Assembly: GCF_002803515.1 (NCBI RefSeq)
Contig: NZ_PHQX01000001.1
Location: forward strand, 1,426,001-1,490,000
Reading direction: 5' to 3'
From: Stenotrophomonas lactitubi
GTDB lineage: Bacteria; Pseudomonadota; Gammaproteobacteria; Xanthomonadales; Xanthomonadaceae
Length of the DNA stretch: 64,000 nucleotides
Below are positions 34,063-44,014 of this stretch, one piece after another. The stretch's first letter is position 1. The number at the start of each line of letters is the position of its first letter. A program made the position numbers and the translations under genes. Under the pieces are notes generated by a model. That model was given only the letters and a program-made list of their open reading frames with translations. It ran no database searches and was not told the DNA's origin.

Positions 34063-35268
34063 GTGAACGAGGTCGTACAGCCAACCGCCATCCCTTCCGT
34101 ACTCGTTGCGGGTCCGGTTGTGGCAAAGCAGAATCTGCTCGACCTCGATCGCGAGGGTCTGGAGCGCTTCTTCGCCGAGACTCTCGGCGAAGCGCGCTAC
34201 CGCGCCCATCAGGTGATGAAGTGGATCCACCATCACTACGTCACCGATTTCGATGAGATGACCGACCTGGGCAAGGCGCTGCGCGGCAAGCTGCACCAGC
34301 ACGCCGAGGTCCGCGTCCCCAACATCGTGTTCGACAAGCCCTCCGCCGACGGCACCCACAAGTGGCTGCTGGCGATGGGCACCGATGGCAAGAACGCCAT
34401 CGAGGCCGTCTACATTCCGGACAAGAACCGCGGCACCCTGTGCGTGTCCTCGCAGGTGGGCTGCGCGCTGAACTGCACGTTCTGTTCAACCGCCACCCAG
34501 GGCTTCAACCGCAACCTCTCCACTGCCGAGATCATCGGCCAGGTGTGGGTCGCTGCGCGTCATCTGGGCAACATCCCGCACAAGCAGCGTCGTCTCACCA
34601 ACGTGGTGATGATGGGCATGGGCGAGCCGTTGATGAATTTCGACAACGTCGTGCGCGCCATGAGCGTGATGCGCGACGACCTGGGCTACGGCCTGGCCAA
34701 CAAGCGCGTGACCCTGTCGACCTCCGGCCTGGTGCCGCAGATCGACCGCCTGTCCGCCGAAAGCGACGTGTCGCTGGCGGTGTCGCTGCACGCGGCCGAC
34801 GATGCGCTGCGCGAGACGCTGGTCCCGCTCAACAAGAAGTACCCGATCGCCGAGCTGATGGCATCGTGCGCACGCTACCTGCGCGCCAACAAGCGCCGCG
34901 AGTCGGTGACCTTTGAATACACCCTGATGAAGGGCATCAACGACCAGCCCGAGCATGCCCGGCAGCTGGCGCGGCTGATGCGCCAGTTCGACAATGCCGT
35001 GCAGGCGTCGCACTCGGGCAAGGTCAACCTGATTCCGTTCAATCCGTTCCCGGGGACGCGCTACGAGCGTTCCGAAGAAGCGCATATCCGTGCCTTCCAG
35101 AAGATCCTGCTCGACGCGAAGGTGCTGACCATGGTCCGACGGACCCGTGGCGACGACATCGACGCTGCCTGTGGCCAGCTCAAGGGCCAGGTGATGGATC
35201 GCACCCGCCGCCAGGCAGAGTTCAACAAGACGTTGCAGGCAGGGAAGGGGAGCGATGCGGCGGCCTGA
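34063..35268 (+). CDS. rlmN: Dual-specificity 23S rRNA/tRNA adenine-C2 methyltransferase RlmN
   Basis: A 401-residue radical-SAM enzyme. The cluster-binding CxxxCxxC motif appears as CALNCTFC (about residue 131), [10 protein letters not shown] and the methyl-carrying Cys near the C-terminus (a Cys in the [10 protein letters not shown] stretch) are present. RlmN methylates A2503 of 23S rRNA and A37 of several tRNAs. The start is a GTG at 34063 ([12 protein letters not shown]), giving the family length; no good ATG is available. It overlaps pilF by 14 bases. Confidence 0.93.
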   Translation: MNEVVQPTAIPSVLVAGPVVAKQNLLDLDREGLERFFAETLGEARYRAHQVMKWIHHHYVTDFDEMTDLGKALRGKLHQHAEVRVPNIVFDKPSADGTHKWLLAMGTDGKNAIEAVYIPDKNRGTLCVSSQVGCALNCTFCSTATQGFNRNLSTAEIIGQVWVAARHLGNIPHKQRRLTNVVMMGMGEPLMNFDNVVRAMSVMRDDLGYGLANKRVTLSTSGLVPQIDRLSAESDVSLAVSLHAADDALRETLVPLNKKYPIAELMASCARYLRANKRRESVTFEYTLMKGINDQPEHARQLARLMRQFDNAVQASHSGKVNLIPFNPFPGTRYERSEEAHIRAFQKILLDAKVLTMVRRTRGDDIDAACGQLKGQVMDRTRRQAEFNKTLQAGKGSDAAA

Positions 35269-36043
35269 TCGCCTGCCGGTGGCCCTGTTCGCAGGCGCGC
35301 TGGCACTGGCAGCGGGCGGTTGCACGACCACAAGTGAGATTCCGATCGGCCCGGGCGGGGTCGCGCCGATCCACACCGTCCGCGATGCGCCGGGCGTACG
35401 CCAGAAGTTCCACTACGAGGATCTGCTGGCGCTGGCCGCCCGCGACATGCAGGTGGGCAATCTGGACGAGGCCGAGCGCAAGGTGCGCCGTGCGCTGAAG
35501 CTCCAGCCCAACGGGGTGGATGCGGTGATGCTGCTGGCCGGAGTCGAAGACCGCAGGGGGCGCGAGCAGCAGGCGGGGGATGGTTTCCGCCGCGCTGCGG
35601 AGCTGGCGCCGAAACGCGGTGACGTGCTCAACAATTACGCGGCGTGGCTGTGCCAGCACGGCCACTCGGCCGAATCGCTGGTCTGGTTCGATCGTGCCCT
35701 GGCTGCCCCGGACTACGCCACGCCCGCCGCTGCCCTGGCCAATGCCGGTGGTTGCGCGTTGGACGCTGGCCAGCTTGAACGCGCCGAGCGCGACCTGCGT
35801 GCCGCCCTGGCGCAGGTGCCGGACAACCCGGTCGCGTTGGAGGCGATGGCCCAGCTGAGCTTCCGTCGCGGCCAGTTCATGGAGGCCCGCGCCTTCGCCG
35901 AACGTAGGATTGCGGCTGCACCGGCCACGCGTTCCGTGTTACAACTTGCGTCTCAAATCGAGGCGCGGCTGGGTGATCAGGCAGCATCTGATCGCTATCT
36001 TCAGCGGATTCGACAGGAATTTCCGCAGGACGCGGGCTCCTAA
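35255..36043 (+). CDS. pilF: Type IV pilus assembly lipoprotein PilF/PilW
   Basis: A 262-residue TPR lipoprotein. The signal ends ALAAGGC (Cys about residue 23); five or six TPR units follow, with [21 protein letters not shown] typical of PilF. PilF is the outer-membrane pilotin that takes the PilQ secretin to the outer membrane. The gene order rlmN-pilF-rodZ is usual in Gammaproteobacteria. The 14-base overlap with rlmN implies coupled expression. Confidence 0.88.
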   Translation: MRRPDRLPVALFAGALALAAGGCTTTSEIPIGPGGVAPIHTVRDAPGVRQKFHYEDLLALAARDMQVGNLDEAERKVRRALKLQPNGVDAVMLLAGVEDRRGREQQAGDGFRRAAELAPKRGDVLNNYAAWLCQHGHSAESLVWFDRALAAPDYATPAAALANAGGCALDAGQLERAERDLRAALAQVPDNPVALEAMAQLSFRRGQFMEARAFAERRIAAAPATRSVLQLASQIEARLGDQAASDRYLQRIRQEFPQDAGS

Positions 36044-36061
36044 CTCCAGGGTTGATGCATT

Positions 36062-36922
36062 GTGATTGATGACCAGACTGTGAGCGATCTCGAGACTGTG
36101 GCCGGCTGCGGCACCCGCCTGCGCCAGGCTCGCGAGGCCGCCGGACTGACCCTCGAAGACGTCGGCCAGCGCCTGCGCATGCCGGTTCAAGTGGTGAAGT
36201 CGCTCGAGCAGGAGCAGTGGCAGAAGCTGGGGGCGCCGGTGTTCGTGCGCGGCCAGCTGCGCAGCTATGCCCGCCTGCTCGGTGTCGACGTCAGCGAACT
36301 GCTGGAACAGGCCCAGGTTGGCCCGGTGGTTCCGCCGACCCTGGTCAGCCACACCCATACCCCGCGTGCGCGCCGGATCGCCGAGAATCTCGGCCGCCGT
36401 GCGCTGTATGTCGGTATTACCGCCGTGCTGGCGGTCCCGGTCTGGTTCGCCACCCGTGGCCACTTCGATGGTGCCGCGCCTTCGCCGAACACCGCCTCGC
36501 TGGACGTGATCCCGGCCGCCGTACCGGTTACCCCGGCCGGTCCCGGGTCCGCCGCTGCCGCGCCGGCCGAAGTGACGGCCGCGCCCGTCATCAAGCCGAC
36601 TGCCACCCCCTACGTCGCTTCGCTGGCCCCGGTACCACGCGCCGCGCCGGCGCCAGCCGCCAACCTGGACATGCAGTTCAGCGGCGACAGCTGGGTCGAT
36701 ATCGGTGGCCCCGATGGCGCCACCGTGGAGAAGGCGTTGATCAAGTCCGGTGAAAGCCGCAGCTTCACGCCGGGCCAGGTTGCCCGCGTCACCTTGGGCA
36801 ATGCTTCGGCGGTCCAGGTTCAGCAGAATGGCGCTATCGTCGATCTGACGCCCTATCAGCGAGCCAACGTGGCACGCTTTCAGGTATCCTCTGAAGGCTC
36901 CGTTGTCCCGGTTTCACACTGA
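36062..36922 (+). CDS. rodZ: RodZ-family cell-shape protein
   Basis: A 286-residue bitopic protein: an N-terminal Xre/Cro-type helix-turn-helix (GTRLRQAREAAGLTLEDVGQRL, residues ~18-40), one membrane segment (LYVGITAVLAVPVWFA, about 118-134), a Pro/Ala-rich periplasmic linker and a C-terminal DUF4115 beta domain (DMQFSGDSWVDIGGPDG). RodZ joins MreB filaments to the elongation machinery. The start is a GTG at 36062; no in-frame ATG precedes the helix-turn-helix. Confidence 0.9.
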   Translation: MIDDQTVSDLETVAGCGTRLRQAREAAGLTLEDVGQRLRMPVQVVKSLEQEQWQKLGAPVFVRGQLRSYARLLGVDVSELLEQAQVGPVVPPTLVSHTHTPRARRIAENLGRRALYVGITAVLAVPVWFATRGHFDGAAPSPNTASLDVIPAAVPVTPAGPGSAAAAPAEVTAAPVIKPTATPYVASLAPVPRAAPAPAANLDMQFSGDSWVDIGGPDGATVEKALIKSGESRSFTPGQVARVTLGNASAVQVQQNGAIVDLTPYQRANVARFQVSSEGSVVPVSH

Positions 36923-36986
36923 GGCGCGGTTTCACCACCTTCGATAATCCCAATGGTCCCTCCCGATGGGCGGGGCGAGAGTACGC

Positions 36987-37625
36987 ATGGCGATCGACGA
37001 CCTGCTCGACGAGCACGAACAAAGTGAACGCGTCCGCAGCTGGCTGCGGAAGAATGGTGCCAGCATCCTCGGTGGCGTAGTCATCGCCATCGGTGCCATT
37101 GCCGGCTGGCAGTGGTACCAGAAGGACCAGGGCGGCAAGCTGGCCTCGGCCAATGTCGAGTACCAGAAGGCCCTGGCGGGTCTGCAGGCAAACAAGCTCG
37201 ATGACGCGGCCAAGGCGGTCAAGGCGCTGGAGGCTGGCCCGTCCAGCATCTACGGCGACCTGGCGGCGCTGCAGCTGGCCAAGGCCCAGGTCGATGCGGG
37301 CAAGAATGAAGAAGCGCTGGCTACCCTGCGCGCGGTGAAGGTCGAAGGCGACCTGCAGCGCGTGGTCGACCAGCGCGTGGCACGCCTGCTGGTGGCTACC
37401 GGCAAGGGCGATGAAGCGATCAAGCTGCTGGGCAGCGCCACCGACAGCAGCAGCCTGGAAATCCATGGCGATGCGCTGATGGCGCAGGGCAAGCGTGACG
37501 CGGCCCGCGAACAGTATGAGAAGGCGCTGAAGACGCTGGACGTGGCAGCGCCGCAGCGGCGTCTGCTGGAAACCAAGGTTATGGACGCCGGCGGCACCGT
37601 CGCCGCCCCTGCGGAGTCGGTTTGA
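36987..37625 (+). CDS. yfgM: YfgM-like ancillary SecYEG protein
   Basis: A 212-residue protein with an acidic cytoplasmic start (IDDLLDEHEQSERVRSWLRKNG), one membrane segment (SILGGVVIAIGAIAGWQWY) and a TPR-like periplasmic domain, the YfgM layout. YfgM interacts with PpiD at the Sec translocon and helps periplasmic chaperoning. The ATG at 36987 starts the family N-terminus. Its stop shares one base with the bamB start (TGATG), so translation is coupled. In E. coli ispG and hisS lie between rodZ and yfgM; here they are absent. Confidence 0.88.
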   Translation: MAIDDLLDEHEQSERVRSWLRKNGASILGGVVIAIGAIAGWQWYQKDQGGKLASANVEYQKALAGLQANKLDDAAKAVKALEAGPSSIYGDLAALQLAKAQVDAGKNEEALATLRAVKVEGDLQRVVDQRVARLLVATGKGDEAIKLLGSATDSSSLEIHGDALMAQGKRDAAREQYEKALKTLDVAAPQRRLLETKVMDAGGTVAAPAESV

Positions 37626-38833
37626 TGAGTCAGAAGGTCATGATCACGCGCGTCGCCACCGTACTCCTGCTCGGTATGGCGCTGTCCGGTTGCAGCACCA
37701 TGAAGGGCTGGTTCGCCGGCAAGGACGCAGCAGCGAAGAAGGCACAGGAGCCGGCTGAACTGGTGAAGTTCGAGCCGACCCTGAAGGTCAACAAGGCCTG
37801 GTCGGTCAACCTCGGCAAGGGCGAGCGCCGCATCGGCGTGCGCCAGGGCCCGGCAGTGGCCAACGGTCACGTGTTCGCCGCGGCGATCACCGGTGGCGTG
37901 CACGCCATCGACCTGCAGACCGGCAAGAAGGTCTGGACCTGGGAGCCGAAGAAGGAAAAGAAGAAGGCCAAGCTGCGGCTGTCCGGTGGTCCGGGCGTCG
38001 GCGAGAACCTGGTGGTCATCGGTACCCTCGATGGCCAGGTGATCGCGCTGGACATCAACGATGGCAGCGAGAAGTGGCGCGCACGCGTGCCGAATGAAGT
38101 CATCGCCGCGCCGGCCATTGCCCAGGGCATGGTCTTCGTGCGCAGCAATGATGGCCGCGTCACCGCGTTCGATGCCGGCAACGGCACCCAGAAGTGGTTC
38201 AACCCGAGCGAGCTGCCGGCGCTGACCGTGCGTGGCAACGCGGCGGTGGTGGCCGGTCCGGGCGTGTTGTTCATCGGCAAGGACGAGGGCAGCGTTGCTG
38301 CGCTGGCCATGCAGGACGGCCGCACGCTGTGGGACCAGAATGTCGGCACCGGCGAAGGCCGTACCGAGCTGGACCGCATGGCCGACGTCGATGGCGCCCC
38401 GGTGCTCGACGGCAATACGCTGTTCGTGAGCAGCTTCAAGAACCAGACCATGGCCATCGAAGGCCCGACCGGTCGCCCGATGTGGGCGCGTGACCACGGC
38501 GGTGCCGGCGGTGTGGCGGTGTCTTCGGGCAATGTTTTCGTTACCGACAACAAGGGCGGCGTGTTTGGCCTGGACAAGGCCAGCGGCGCGGCGATGTGGT
38601 CGCAGACCGCACTGGCCCGGCGCTCGCTGACCGGTCCGGCGCTGCACGGCGACTACGTGGTGGTCGGTGACTACAAGGGATACCTGCATTGGCTGCAGGC
38701 CTCCGATGGCGCGATGGCAGCGCGGGCGAAAAGCGGCGGTGATGCGCTTCTGGCCCAGCCAATCGTCGTCGATGGGGTGCTGCTGGTGCAGAACGTTGAT
38801 GGCAAGCTGACCGCATTCCGGTTGGCAAATTAA
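37625..38833 (+). CDS. bamB: Outer-membrane assembly lipoprotein BamB
   Basis: A 402-residue lipoprotein (lipobox LSGC, Cys at 23) with an eight-bladed beta-propeller made of PQQ-like repeats; repeated elements such as GVHAIDLQTGKKVWTW, GQVIALDINDGSEKWRARV and GRVTAFDAGNGTQKWF are plain. BamB sits in the Bam complex and helps BamA insert beta-barrel proteins. It lies between yfgM and der, the usual order. Confidence 0.94.
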   Translation: MSQKVMITRVATVLLLGMALSGCSTMKGWFAGKDAAAKKAQEPAELVKFEPTLKVNKAWSVNLGKGERRIGVRQGPAVANGHVFAAAITGGVHAIDLQTGKKVWTWEPKKEKKKAKLRLSGGPGVGENLVVIGTLDGQVIALDINDGSEKWRARVPNEVIAAPAIAQGMVFVRSNDGRVTAFDAGNGTQKWFNPSELPALTVRGNAAVVAGPGVLFIGKDEGSVAALAMQDGRTLWDQNVGTGEGRTELDRMADVDGAPVLDGNTLFVSSFKNQTMAIEGPTGRPMWARDHGGAGGVAVSSGNVFVTDNKGGVFGLDKASGAAMWSQTALARRSLTGPALHGDYVVVGDYKGYLHWLQASDGAMAARAKSGGDALLAQPIVVDGVLLVQNVDGKLTAFRLAN

Positions 38834-38848
38834 TACGGAGTAATCGCG

Positions 38849-40246
38849 ATGCTGCCTTTGGTCGCCCTGGTTGGACGGCCGAATGTCGGCAAGTCGACCA
38901 TATTCAATGCACTGACCCGAACCCGTGACGCCCTGGTCCATGACCAGCCCGGCGTCACCCGGGACCGCAACTATGGCGTCTGCCGGCTTGACGAGGACAA
39001 CCATTTCCTCGTCGTCGATACCGGCGGCATCGCAGAGGAAGAAGAAGGCCTGGCTGGTGCTACCACGCGCCAGGCCCGCGCTGCCGCTGGCGAAGCTGAC
39101 CTGATCCTGTTTGTCGTTGATGCCCGCGAGGGCACCTCGGCGATGGACGATGAGATCCTGGCCTGGCTGCGCAAGCTGTCGCGCCCGACGCTGCTGCTGA
39201 TCAACAAGATCGACGGCACCGACGAGGACACCGTGCGTTCGGAGTTTGCCCGCTACGGCTTCAGCGAGATGCTGACCGTGTCGGCTGCCCACCGCCAGGG
39301 CCTGGACGACCTGCTGGACGAGGTCATTCAGCGCCTGCCGGAAGAGGGCAGCGGCGAAGAGCTGGACAACGATCCGAACCGCGTGCGCATCGCTTTCGTC
39401 GGCCGCCCGAACGTGGGCAAGTCGACCCTGGTCAACCGCATCCTCGGCGAAGAGCGGATGATCGCCTCGGACGTGCCGGGCACCACCCGCGATTCGATTT
39501 CGGTGGACCTGGAGCGTGACGGTCGCGAGTACCGCCTGATCGACACCGCCGGCCTGCGTCGCCGCTCGCGCGTGGACGAGGTCGTCGAGAAGTTCTCGGT
39601 GGTCAAGACCATGCAGTCGATCGAGCAGTGCCAGGTAGCCGTGCTGATGCTCGACGCCACCGAAGGCGTGACCGACCAGGACGCCACCGTGCTCGGCGCC
39701 GTACTGGATGCCGGCCGCGCGCTGGTGATCGCGATCAACAAGTGGGACGGCCTGACCGACTACCAGCGCGAGCAGGCGGAAACGATGCTGTCGCTGCGTC
39801 TGGGCTTCGTGCCGTGGGCCGAGTCCGTGCGCATCTCGGCCAAGCATGGCTCGGGCCTGCGCGAGCTGTTCCGTGCGGTGCACCGCGCGCACGAATCGGC
39901 GAACAAGACCTTCACCACCAGCGAAGTGAACAAGGCGCTGGAAGTGGCCTACGAGACCAACCCGCCGCCGACCATCCGCGGCCATGTCTCCAAGCTGCGT
40001 TACGTGCACCCGGCCGGCGCCAACCCGCCGACCTTCATCGTGCACGGCACCCGCCTGAAGGAACTGCAGGAGTCGTACAAGCGCTACCTGGAGAACTTCT
40101 TCCGCAAGCGCTTCAAGCTGATCGGTACGCCGGTGCAGTTCATCTTCCGCGAGGGTGCCAACCCGTACGAGGGCAAGAAGAACGTGCTGACCGAACGGCA
40201 GGTCAAGGCCAAGCGGCGCTTGATGAAGCACGTCAAGGGCAAGTGA
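38849..40246 (+). CDS. der: Double-domain GTPase Der (EngA)
   Basis: A 465-residue GTPase with two G domains, each with GRPNVGKST (residues ~8-16 and ~185-193), DTGG/DTAG and NKID/NKWD motifs, and a C-terminal KH-like domain ([20 protein letters not shown]). Der is essential for 50S subunit assembly. It ends the rlmN-to-der series, eight bases before a terminator. Confidence 0.97.
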   Translation: MLPLVALVGRPNVGKSTIFNALTRTRDALVHDQPGVTRDRNYGVCRLDEDNHFLVVDTGGIAEEEEGLAGATTRQARAAAGEADLILFVVDAREGTSAMDDEILAWLRKLSRPTLLLINKIDGTDEDTVRSEFARYGFSEMLTVSAAHRQGLDDLLDEVIQRLPEEGSGEELDNDPNRVRIAFVGRPNVGKSTLVNRILGEERMIASDVPGTTRDSISVDLERDGREYRLIDTAGLRRRSRVDEVVEKFSVVKTMQSIEQCQVAVLMLDATEGVTDQDATVLGAVLDAGRALVIAINKWDGLTDYQREQAETMLSLRLGFVPWAESVRISAKHGSGLRELFRAVHRAHESANKTFTTSEVNKALEVAYETNPPPTIRGHVSKLRYVHPAGANPPTFIVHGTRLKELQESYKRYLENFFRKRFKLIGTPVQFIFREGANPYEGKKNVLTERQVKAKRRLMKHVKGK

Positions 40247-40254
40247 TTCACAGG

Positions 40255-40280
40255 AAGGCGGCCGCAGGGCCGCCTTTTTC
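40255..40280 (+). terminator. Rho-independent terminator after der
   Basis: A perfect AAGGCGGCC-GCAG-GGCCGCCTT stem followed by TTT and C. It closes the rlmN-der operon and separates it from the convergent alcohol dehydrogenase gene. Confidence 0.92.
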
Positions 40281-40306
40281 GTTGTGGCGCGTTACGGCGC
40301 ACTTTC

Positions 40307-41341
40307 TCAGGCGCTGCCCCAAGGCAGCAGCACCCCGCGGAACCTCATCCTGCCCGATGCCAGGCGGTCATAGGCCTCGGTCGCGTGGTCCAAGTCAAAC
40401 GTCTCGACCATCGGCTTGACCTTGCCGGTGGCGGCAAGCGCCAGCACTTCGCCAAGGTAGTGCTGGCCACCATGGGTGGCGCCGATCACGCGCTGGCGCA
40501 TCATGTGGAACGGTACGCCGTCGGACGAGATCGAGAAGGGCTGGCTGAAGTCCAGCCCGCACAGCACCACGCGTCCATCGACACGCAGGCCGGTCATGGC
40601 TTCTTCGGCCGAGCTGAATTCGTTGGTGGTCACCAGCAGCACGTCGGCGCCGCCGATCGCCTTCAGTTCCTTGCCACTGGCAACGACCTGGTCGGCGCCC
40701 AACTGCAGGGCAAGTGCATGCTTGTCCGCGGAATGCGTGATTGCGATGGTCTCGAAGCCACAGGCTCTGGACAGCTGCAGGGCGACGTGGCCAAGCCCGC
40801 CGATGCCAAGTACCGCGATCTTTTCCCGTGGCTGGGGTGCCGCATCGCGCAACCCGCTCCAGGTCGTGTAGCCGGCACACATCATCGGGGCCGCGTCCAC
40901 GTAGGAGAGTCCGTCAGGCAGCAGTACCGTGCCTTCGGCGGAGATCGCGATGTACTGGGCATGGCCGCCCTGCGCGGCGAAGCCGGTGGTGCGAGGTGCA
41001 TCGCAGTTCATTGCCGTCTGTCCGGACAAGGGACGGTTCTCGCGGCAGTAGGGGCAACGCCCGCAGGACGACTGGACCCACGTGGTGCCCACGCGATCGC
41101 CCACCCGGCGCGAGTGCACGCCGGCGCCCACCTCCACCACTTCTCCGACTACTTCGTGCCCCGGCGTCTGGGGATAGATGTCGCCACCGTAACCCTGGGT
41201 TGCCCATACATCGGTGTAGCACATGCCGGACGCGTGAACCTTGACCAGTACCTGGCCCGGTTCGATCGCGGGTACCGGGACGTCCTGTACCTGCCACGGC
41301 TTGTTCGGCCCGGTCATCACAACCGCCTTCATCATCTTCAT
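40307..41341 (-). CDS. Zinc-dependent alcohol dehydrogenase (AdhP-like)
   Basis: A 344-residue medium-chain dehydrogenase. The catalytic-zinc Cys is in GMCYTDVWAT (about residue 41), the GHEVVGEV motif follows, and structural-zinc cysteines appear as CGRCPYC with a further Cys in AMNCDAP. The NAD(P)-binding fold starts VLGIGGLGHVALQLS. The substrate range of this group is wide (primary alcohols and aldehydes). The ATG at 41341 starts the family N-terminus; an ATG 40 codons upstream would read through the intergenic region. It is divergent from a LysR gene. Confidence 0.87.
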   Translation of the reverse strand: MKMMKAVVMTGPNKPWQVQDVPVPAIEPGQVLVKVHASGMCYTDVWATQGYGGDIYPQTPGHEVVGEVVEVGAGVHSRRVGDRVGTTWVQSSCGRCPYCRENRPLSGQTAMNCDAPRTTGFAAQGGHAQYIAISAEGTVLLPDGLSYVDAAPMMCAGYTTWSGLRDAAPQPREKIAVLGIGGLGHVALQLSRACGFETIAITHSADKHALALQLGADQVVASGKELKAIGGADVLLVTTNEFSSAEEAMTGLRVDGRVVLCGLDFSQPFSISSDGVPFHMMRQRVIGATHGGQHYLGEVLALAATGKVKPMVETFDLDHATEAYDRLASGRMRFRGVLLPWGSA

Positions 41342-41447
41342 CGTCTTGATCCTGTCTCGGTGGATGAGCGCCGAGGGCCTGCGCCCGCGACAGCGCTGAG
41401 CGTAGAATCCGCTGACTATCAAGACAATCGCTTCAATATCTGACGAC

Positions 41448-42377
41448 ATGGTGAATCTCATTCAGCAATCGGGTGGGGGTGATCTGGCCGCCTTCACCGC
41501 GTTCCTCGCGGTGGCAGCGCATCGCAGCTTCCGCAGTGCGGCCGCGGAGTTGAACATCACGCCGTCGGCGATCAGCCATGCCATCAAGACGCTGGAGCAG
41601 CGGCTGGGCGCACGCCTGTTCAATCGCACCACGCGCAGCGTCTCGCTGACCGACGCCGGCGAGCGCCTGGCGGAAAAACTGCGGCCAGCAATGGCGTCCA
41701 TCGAGGAGGCGCTGCAGTCGGTGGATACCGAAGCGGGCACGCCGCGTGGCACCGTCCGCATCAATGCCAGCGAAGGGGCGATACGGCTCGTGCTGAAACC
41801 GGTGCTTGCACGGTTCCTGCGCCAGTACCCGCAGGTGCATCTGGACATCGTCAGTGACGGCAGATTGGGCGATATCGTTTCGGACGGTTTTGATGCGGGT
41901 ATCCGCCTTGCCGAAGCCGTGCCGCGGGACATGGTGGCGGTAGCGGTGACGCCGCCCATGCGGTTCGCGGCGGTTGCCTCACCGGCGTACCTGGACGCGC
42001 GCGGCCGGCCACTGCGGCCACTGGACCTGCATCAGCACGACTGCATCCGCTTCCGGTTCGAGAGCGGGGCGATCTATCGCTGGGAGTTCGAGCGCCAGGG
42101 CGTCACCGAGCGGGTGAACGTCTCCGGGCCGATCACGCTGACGGACCAGCCGCTGATGGTCGACGCCGCCGTTGACGGCATCGGTATTGCGTTCGTTCCC
42201 GAGCATCTGGCGCTGCAGCCGTTGGCCGATGGTCGCCTGCTTCGGTTGCTTGCGGACTGGTGTCCCGAGTTCCCCGGTCTTTCGCTGTACTACCCGGGCC
42301 ATCGGCATGTTCCTCCCGGGTTGAAAGCGCTCATCGGTGTTCTTCAGCAGCAGGTTGGAAGCAGGCAGCCGGCATAG
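41448..42377 (+). CDS. LysR-family regulator, divergent from alcohol dehydrogenase
   Basis: A 309-residue LysR regulator. The DNA-binding domain covers residues ~13-72 (FLAVAAHRSFRSAAAELNITPSAISHAIKTLE); the effector domain follows the pattern of the large DsdC/GcvA/CrgA-like branch (PLRPLDLHQHDCIRFR). About 106 bp separate it from the dehydrogenase start, containing an AT-richer stretch (TATCAAGACAATCGCTTCAATA) likely to hold the operator. The natural inference is that it controls the dehydrogenase; the effector is unknown. Confidence 0.84.
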   Translation: MVNLIQQSGGGDLAAFTAFLAVAAHRSFRSAAAELNITPSAISHAIKTLEQRLGARLFNRTTRSVSLTDAGERLAEKLRPAMASIEEALQSVDTEAGTPRGTVRINASEGAIRLVLKPVLARFLRQYPQVHLDIVSDGRLGDIVSDGFDAGIRLAEAVPRDMVAVAVTPPMRFAAVASPAYLDARGRPLRPLDLHQHDCIRFRFESGAIYRWEFERQGVTERVNVSGPITLTDQPLMVDAAVDGIGIAFVPEHLALQPLADGRLLRLLADWCPEFPGLSLYYPGHRHVPPGLKALIGVLQQQVGSRQPA

Positions 42378-42403
42378 CGCCGGGCTACGCTTGTGGTACA
42401 TCT

Positions 42404-42475
42404 GTAGAGCCGAGCCCATGCTCGGCTGCTTTTCGCGCATTGCCGCGCGCCAGCCGAGCATGGGCTCGGCTCTAC
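42404..42475. repeat. GTAG-bounded SMAG repeat pair, AGCCGAGC type
   Basis: GTAGAGCCGAGC at the start and GCTCGGCTCTAC at the end, each half a hairpin. Same family as 5569 and 43750. It fills the gap between the LysR gene and the moeB-like gene. Confidence 0.88.
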
Positions 42476-42522
42476 AGATCCTGGTCAAGGCGGGCCGATG
42501 CCACGTGCGCGATAATGCGGCC

Positions 42523-43659
42523 ATGAGCATTCCAGAGCTTTCCCCCGAGCAGGCGCGAGTGCGCGTGGCCCATGGCGCGGTGCTGATCGACGTGCGCGAG
42601 GCGCATGAGCGGGCCGGCGGCATGGCCGAAGGCGCGCGTGGCGTGGCCAAGGGCGAGTTGCTGGCTGACGCGGCCGCGCACCTGCCGCTGCCGGACCAGG
42701 AAATCCTGCTGATCTGCCAGAGCGGCAAGCGCTCGGCCGATGCGGCGCAGGCGCTGCTGGATGCGGGCTACACCAGCGTCGGCTCCGTCGCTGGCGGCAC
42801 CGTCGCCTGGCGCGAGCAGGCGCTGCCGCTGGTGCAGCCGCTGACCAGCGCCGCCGACCGCGATTTCTACGACCGCTATTCGCGCCATCTGCTGCTGCCG
42901 CAGGTGGGCGAGGCCGGCCAGCGCCGCCTGCAGCAGTCGCGGGTGCTGGTGCTGGGTGCGGGCGGGCTGGGCGCACCGGCCGGCTTCTATCTGGCGGCGG
43001 CCGGGGTAGGGCATCTGCGTTTCGCCGACCACGACCGTGTCGAGCGCAGCAATCTGCATCGGCAGATCGTGCATACCGAGGCCAGCGTCGGCCAGCTGAA
43101 GGTCGATTCGGCGCGCGAGCGGCTGCTGGCATTGAACCCGTCCATCGAGGTCGAGGCGGTGCCCGAGCGGGTGACTTCGGAGAACGTGGACCGCCTGCTG
43201 CAGGATGTCGATGTGGTGCTGGACGGCTCGGACAACTTCCCGCTGCGCTACCTGCTCAACGACGCCTGCATCAAGCACGCCAAGCCGATGGTCTATGCCG
43301 CCATCGAGCGCTTCGACGGCCAGGTGAGCGTGTTCGACGCCGGCCGCCAGCGTGGCGTGGCGCCGTGCTATCGCTGCCTGTTCCCGGAGCCGCCGCCGCC
43401 GGAGTTCGCGCCCAACTGCTCCGAGGCGGGCGTGCTGGGCGTGCTGCCGGGCCTTGCCGGGGTGCTGCAGGCCACCGAGGTGCTGAAGCTGCTGTTGGGC
43501 ATCGGCGAGCCGTTGGTGGGGCGCCTGCTGCGCTTTGATGCGCTGGGCATGCGCTTCCGCGAGACCGGCATCGGGCCGGACCCGCAGTGCCCGGTGTGTG
43601 CGCCGGGCGTGCCGTTCCCGGGGTATATCGATTACGCCGCGTTCTGTCGGGGCGGGTGA
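42523..43659 (+). CDS. moeB: Rhodanese-E1 fusion, MoeB/ThiF-type adenylyltransferase
   Basis: A 378-residue two-domain protein. Residues ~1-105 are a rhodanese domain with an active-site loop CQSGKRS (Cys about 65); residues ~120-378 are an E1-like domain with GAGGLGAPAGFYLAAAGVG, the Arg-finger region NLHRQIVH, DGSDNFPLRYLLND and the zinc pairs CYRC and CPVC. MoeB activates the C-terminus of MoaD for molybdopterin synthesis. The domain order is reversed compared with eukaryotic Uba4/MOCS3, where rhodanese is C-terminal. The ATG at 42523 gives a complete rhodanese domain. No other molybdopterin gene is near. Confidence 0.85.
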   Translation: MSIPELSPEQARVRVAHGAVLIDVREAHERAGGMAEGARGVAKGELLADAAAHLPLPDQEILLICQSGKRSADAAQALLDAGYTSVGSVAGGTVAWREQALPLVQPLTSAADRDFYDRYSRHLLLPQVGEAGQRRLQQSRVLVLGAGGLGAPAGFYLAAAGVGHLRFADHDRVERSNLHRQIVHTEASVGQLKVDSARERLLALNPSIEVEAVPERVTSENVDRLLQDVDVVLDGSDNFPLRYLLNDACIKHAKPMVYAAIERFDGQVSVFDAGRQRGVAPCYRCLFPEPPPPEFAPNCSEAGVLGVLPGLAGVLQATEVLKLLLGIGEPLVGRLLRFDALGMRFRETGIGPDPQCPVCAPGVPFPGYIDYAAFCRGG

Positions 43660-43675
43660 GCCGCGTCGGGGCGCC

Positions 43676-43860
43676 ATCCACGCATGGCGTGGATCTACTG
43701 GGGTGGGCGAACCCGGTTGGGCCTCCTCCACGCATGGCGTGGATCTACTGTAGAGCCGAGCCTACGCTCGGCTGCTCCTCGCGCTGAGGCCAGAATCAGC
43801 CGAGCGTGGGCTCGGCTCTACAGGTCATGGCTTCGGGATTGTGCCAACCAAGGTTGGCAC
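43676..43860. repeat. Cluster of four palindromic repeats
   Basis: This 355-bp gap holds, in order, ATCCACGC palindromes at 43676-43694 and 43728-43743, a GTAG-bounded AGCCGAGC pair at 43750-43821, and GTGCCAACC-AA-GGTTGGCAC at 43841-43860. After the cluster comes an unremarkable ~150 bp with the promoter of the antiporter gene; an exact box is not clear. Confidence 0.85.
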
Positions 43861-44014
43861 CTACCGAAGCATGTGCATGGTTTCGGGATGATGTTGGGGG
43901 TCGCTGTCCGCATCGTTCCATCTCCAAGACAATAAAACGCAACGTACATGCTATTGCCGTCATCGGTGTTGCTCTATCGTTGAGTCCGATTTCGATTTCC
44001 GGGGAACCCACCGC

